In this document: piece after piece, positions 61,715 to 64,000 of the stretch
Layout of the letters: each line of letters begins with the position of its first letter
Position numbering within the stretch: position 1 is the first letter of the stretch
From: Fluviicola sp.
GTDB taxonomy: Bacteria; Bacteroidota; Bacteroidia; Flavobacteriales_D; Crocinitomicaceae
Direction: 5' to 3'
Assembly (NCBI GenBank): GCA_002734085.1
Contig: NVXV01000002.1
Coordinates: 234,894-298,893, forward strand
Length of the DNA stretch: 64,000 nt
Notes under the pieces: model-generated
Told to the model about the DNA's origin: nothing
The model's database searches: none
Seen by the model: the letters and a program-made list of their open reading frames with translations, nothing else
Translations under genes and position numbers: made by a program

Positions 61715-64000
61715 ATGAAACGACTAAACAGTTTATTCTTAATATTTTCTATTTTTTTCGCGTTTTCAGGTATTGCTCAGAATTATAATATGACTGATAA
61801 TACCACTATTAATGATTGTGGAGGTACATTTTTTGATTCTGGAGGAAATGGAAACTATGGCAATAATCAGGATCTTACATTTACAATTTGTCCAGATACT
61901 CCAGGTTCTTTTGTTAATGTTGATTTTACTTCTTTCGAGACTGAAGATGGTTGGGATTTTTTAACTATATATGACGGTAATAATATAGGTGCTCCTACCT
62001 TAGGAACATATACTGGTATAGTTGGGCCAGGATTTGTTTCTGCCACAGCAGGAAATGCATCTGGGTGTTTAACTTTTGTTTTTGAATCTGATGGATCTTT
62101 TAACGATCCAGGTTGGGTAGGTCAAATTGGATGTACACAACCTTGTCAGGATGTTATTGCGAATGCTAATTTCTCTCCTGCTCCAGATGGAGATGGAGTT
62201 ATTCGATTGTGTCAAGGAGCTTCACTTACTATGAATGGATCTGGTACATATCCTGAGAATAATACAGCATATACACAATCAGATGGGACATCTACTTTTG
62301 AATGGTATGTTGATGGTGCAGTACTTAATGGACAAAGTGTATCTCACACATTTCCCAATGCTGGTGCCTATTATGTTCAATTGGAAATAACAGATATTGC
62401 AGGTTGTTCTAATTCGAATGACATAGATCAAGTTGTATATGTTTCGACTACTCCTATTTTTGCGGGAACTGCCGGCGCACCAGACCCGATTTGTTTGGGA
62501 GAACAAGCGGACTTCACAGGAGTTGTAAATCCTGTGACTTTCGAACAAGAATGTAATCAACCGAGTTTCCCACCAATATCACTTCCTGATGGATCTGGAG
62601 TTTCTTACGAGACAAGTGTAAATTTAGATTGTTATTCACCTGGGCAACAACTAACGGACATTAATGATCTTCAGTCATTATGTGTTACGATGGAGCACTC
62701 CTACATGGGTGACCTCGAAATTGAGATTGAATGTCCTTCTGGACAATCTGTTATATTAGTGGATTATCCAAACGGGGGTGGGAGCACTTTTTTAGGAGTT
62801 CCAGTTGATGATGACCTTCAACCAAACTCTCAAGGTACAGGGTATCAATACTGCTGGGATCCGAATGCGACGAATGGAACATGGGGAGCTAATAGTGGAG
62901 GCACCTTGCCTGCTGGATCTTACGAGTCAGACAACCCTCTAAGTGGTCTTGTTGGTTGTGATATGAATGGAGATTGGACGCTTATTATCACTGACAATTT
63001 GGCTTCTGATAACGGATTTATTTTTGACTGGAGTTTGAACTTTGACCCGAGTATCATTCCTCCTGCATTTTCCTTCACTCCAACAATTGTTTCAGATGGT
63101 TGGCAGGCTGACCCAACAATTGTAGGGGGTACAAATCCAATTACGGTGGAACCAACATCATCTGGGAATGCTTGTTATACGTATGAAGTTACAGATAATT
63201 TTGGATGCACATATGACACAACTGTTTGTATTACTGTTAACCCATCTCCAGTTATTGATCCAATTGCTGATATTACAGATTGTAACCCAGTAACATTACC
63301 AAATATTACGGGTACAGACCTTACAGGAAATGAGGCTTATTATACAGGTACTGATGGAACAGGAACTCAATATAACCCAGGTGACGTTATTTCGACAACA
63401 ACTACACTGTATATTTACGATGAGCAAACAGCTGCTCCTTTTTGTTCGGATGAGGAATCATTCACAATAACAATTACTAATCCAATATTAACAATCAACT
63501 GTCCAGGAGCTTTAACCGCAGTTTGTGATATTTCTGAACAGCCTGCTTATGGATCTTTCGCAGATTTTCAGACTGCTGGTGGATCAGCTTCCACTACTGC
63601 AGGAGCAAATATTCTTCCGGGTACTTTTGCGCTTGTGAGCGAAATTTCTGACGGCAACACATGTCCTGAAGTGGTTACAAGAACATACCAAATAGAAGAT
63701 GATTGCGGAAATATAGAAACTTGTACACAAACAATAACAATTGATGATAATATAAACCCAACGGGAACAGCACCAGCAGATGTAACAGTACAATGTGTTG
63801 GAAATGTACCAGCTGCAAATATTGCGGATATTACTGATGAAGCAGACAACTGTACAGCTCCAACAGTAACTCACGTAGGAGATGTATCTGACGGAAATAC
63901 CTGTCCTGAGGTGATCACAAGAACATATAGAATAGAAGATGCCTGTGGTAATTTCATAGAAGTAGATCAACTAATAACAATAGATGATAATATAAACCCA
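61715..64000 (+). CDS. Giant secreted repeat protein, cut by the window end
   Basis: The first 762 residues of an open frame that runs off the end. Signal peptide MKRLNSLFLIFSIFFAFSGIAQ. Domains in order: CUB (about 34-140; GNYGNNQDLTFTIC, WDFLTIYDG), PKD-like (about 150-250, TFEWYVDGA), a proprotein convertase P-domain-like module (about 300-445; GDLEIEIECPSGQ and DWTLIITDNLASDNG), PKD/SprB-like strands, and HYR-like cysteine repeats from about 590. The last two repeats, containing DGNTCPEVVTRTY and DDNINP, are 80 residues (240 bases) apart. A T9SS C-terminal signal is expected beyond the window. A surface adhesin or wall-like protein is likely. Confidence 0.8.
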   Translation, partial: MKRLNSLFLIFSIFFAFSGIAQNYNMTDNTTINDCGGTFFDSGGNGNYGNNQDLTFTICPDTPGSFVNVDFTSFETEDGWDFLTIYDGNNIGAPTLGTYTGIVGPGFVSATAGNASGCLTFVFESDGSFNDPGWVGQIGCTQPCQDVIANANFSPAPDGDGVIRLCQGASLTMNGSGTYPENNTAYTQSDGTSTFEWYVDGAVLNGQSVSHTFPNAGAYYVQLEITDIAGCSNSNDIDQVVYVSTTPIFAGTAGAPDPICLGEQADFTGVVNPVTFEQECNQPSFPPISLPDGSGVSYETSVNLDCYSPGQQLTDINDLQSLCVTMEHSYMGDLEIEIECPSGQSVILVDYPNGGGSTFLGVPVDDDLQPNSQGTGYQYCWDPNATNGTWGANSGGTLPAGSYESDNPLSGLVGCDMNGDWTLIITDNLASDNGFIFDWSLNFDPSIIPPAFSFTPTIVSDGWQADPTIVGGTNPITVEPTSSGNACYTYEVTDNFGCTYDTTVCITVNPSPVIDPIADITDCNPVTLPNITGTDLTGNEAYYTGTDGTGTQYNPGDVISTTTTLYIYDEQTAAPFCSDEESFTITITNPILTINCPGALTAVCDISEQPAYGSFADFQTAGGSASTTAGANILPGTFALVSEISDGNTCPEVVTRTYQIEDDCGNIETCTQTITIDDNINPTGTAPADVTVQCVGNVPAANIADITDEADNCTAPTVTHVGDVSDGNTCPEVITRTYRIEDACGNFIEVDQLITIDDNINP

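Noticed and set aside
63568..63970. Overlapping minus-strand open frames of 93 and 128 codons
   Set aside because: They lie antisense within the repeat region of the giant secreted gene; their openness follows from its repeated codon pattern and their products (cysteine- and tyrosine-rich) look random.
1..64000. tRNA, rRNA, CRISPR, insertion sequences
   Set aside because: Scanning the gaps showed no TTC-type tRNA arm patterns, no ribosomal RNA-like stretch, no regularly spaced identical repeats and no transposase-like frame.

Overview
The window comes from a Bacteroidota chromosome, most likely order Flavobacteriales and possibly a Crocinitomicaceae-like marine lineage (an inference, no search was run). 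The evidence is the low GC content, the near absence of Shine-Dalgarno sequences, promoters of the TTG-N17-21-TAnnTTTG type, cargo proteins with type IX secretion (T9SS) C-terminal sorting domains, and lineage-typical genes (DUF5777 barrel, DUF4924, LysM/periplasmic-binding fusion, TonB-type C-terminal domains with a YPGG start). Genes are tightly packed, with many short overlaps both within operons and tail to tail. I found no tRNA, rRNA, CRISPR array, insertion sequence or phage gene.

Layout: 1-3.2 kb holds the hibernation factor raiA, a tiny lipoprotein and a large T9SS cargo protein. 3.2-6.4 kb is a four-gene minus-strand haem-protein operon (diheme cytochrome, outer-membrane barrel, haem lipoprotein, T9SS-exported monohaem protein). 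6.5-9.7 kb holds 5-formyl-THF cyclo-ligase, a 349-base gap rich in hairpins, a coiled-coil protein, zapA, a probable 6S RNA and rny. 9.8-22 kb is a surface-polysaccharide locus: two flippases, two O-antigen polymerase/ligase proteins, a fused CMP-nonulosonate synthetase/PseG-like protein, a NeuB-type synthase, a pyruvyl transferase, a putative GT-B transferase, a Wzz-like protein and a GT2. A minus-strand corA-retropepsin-rimK-aspartoacylase operon (22-25.3 kb) separates this from an aminotransferase plus initiating sugar-phosphate transferase (25.5-27.3 kb), which probably belong to the same pathway.

27-44 kb is mostly housekeeping: a second T9SS cargo, an RluA-type enzyme, panB, an M23 peptidase, a Gre-like factor, a tRNA-binding protein, a Nif3-like protein, a CT398-type zinc ribbon protein, DUF4924, a lipidated OmpH-like protein, DUF1853, an orphan SiaC-like protein, a BadF-type kinase, tag, a hexapeptide protein, rpsP with a long acidic tail, rimM and a tRNA methyltransferase. 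44-54 kb adds outer-membrane and membrane proteins, DUF2797, a nucleoside transporter, a bifunctional nuclease, etfBA, and an ECF sigma factor overlapping a membrane protein that ends in a TonB-like domain. 54-61 kb holds phoH, purC, an exported protein, guaA, the LysM/binding-protein fusion and hemF. The window ends inside a giant secreted repeat protein (CUB, P-domain-like and 80-residue repeats).

The best candidates for something little described are the haem/barrel/T9SS operon (a possible route for electrons to the cell surface), the ECF sigma/TonB-domain regulator pair, the nonulosonate fusion enzyme, the RimK triad embedded in the glycan locus, and the structured non-coding gap upstream of the zapA operon.
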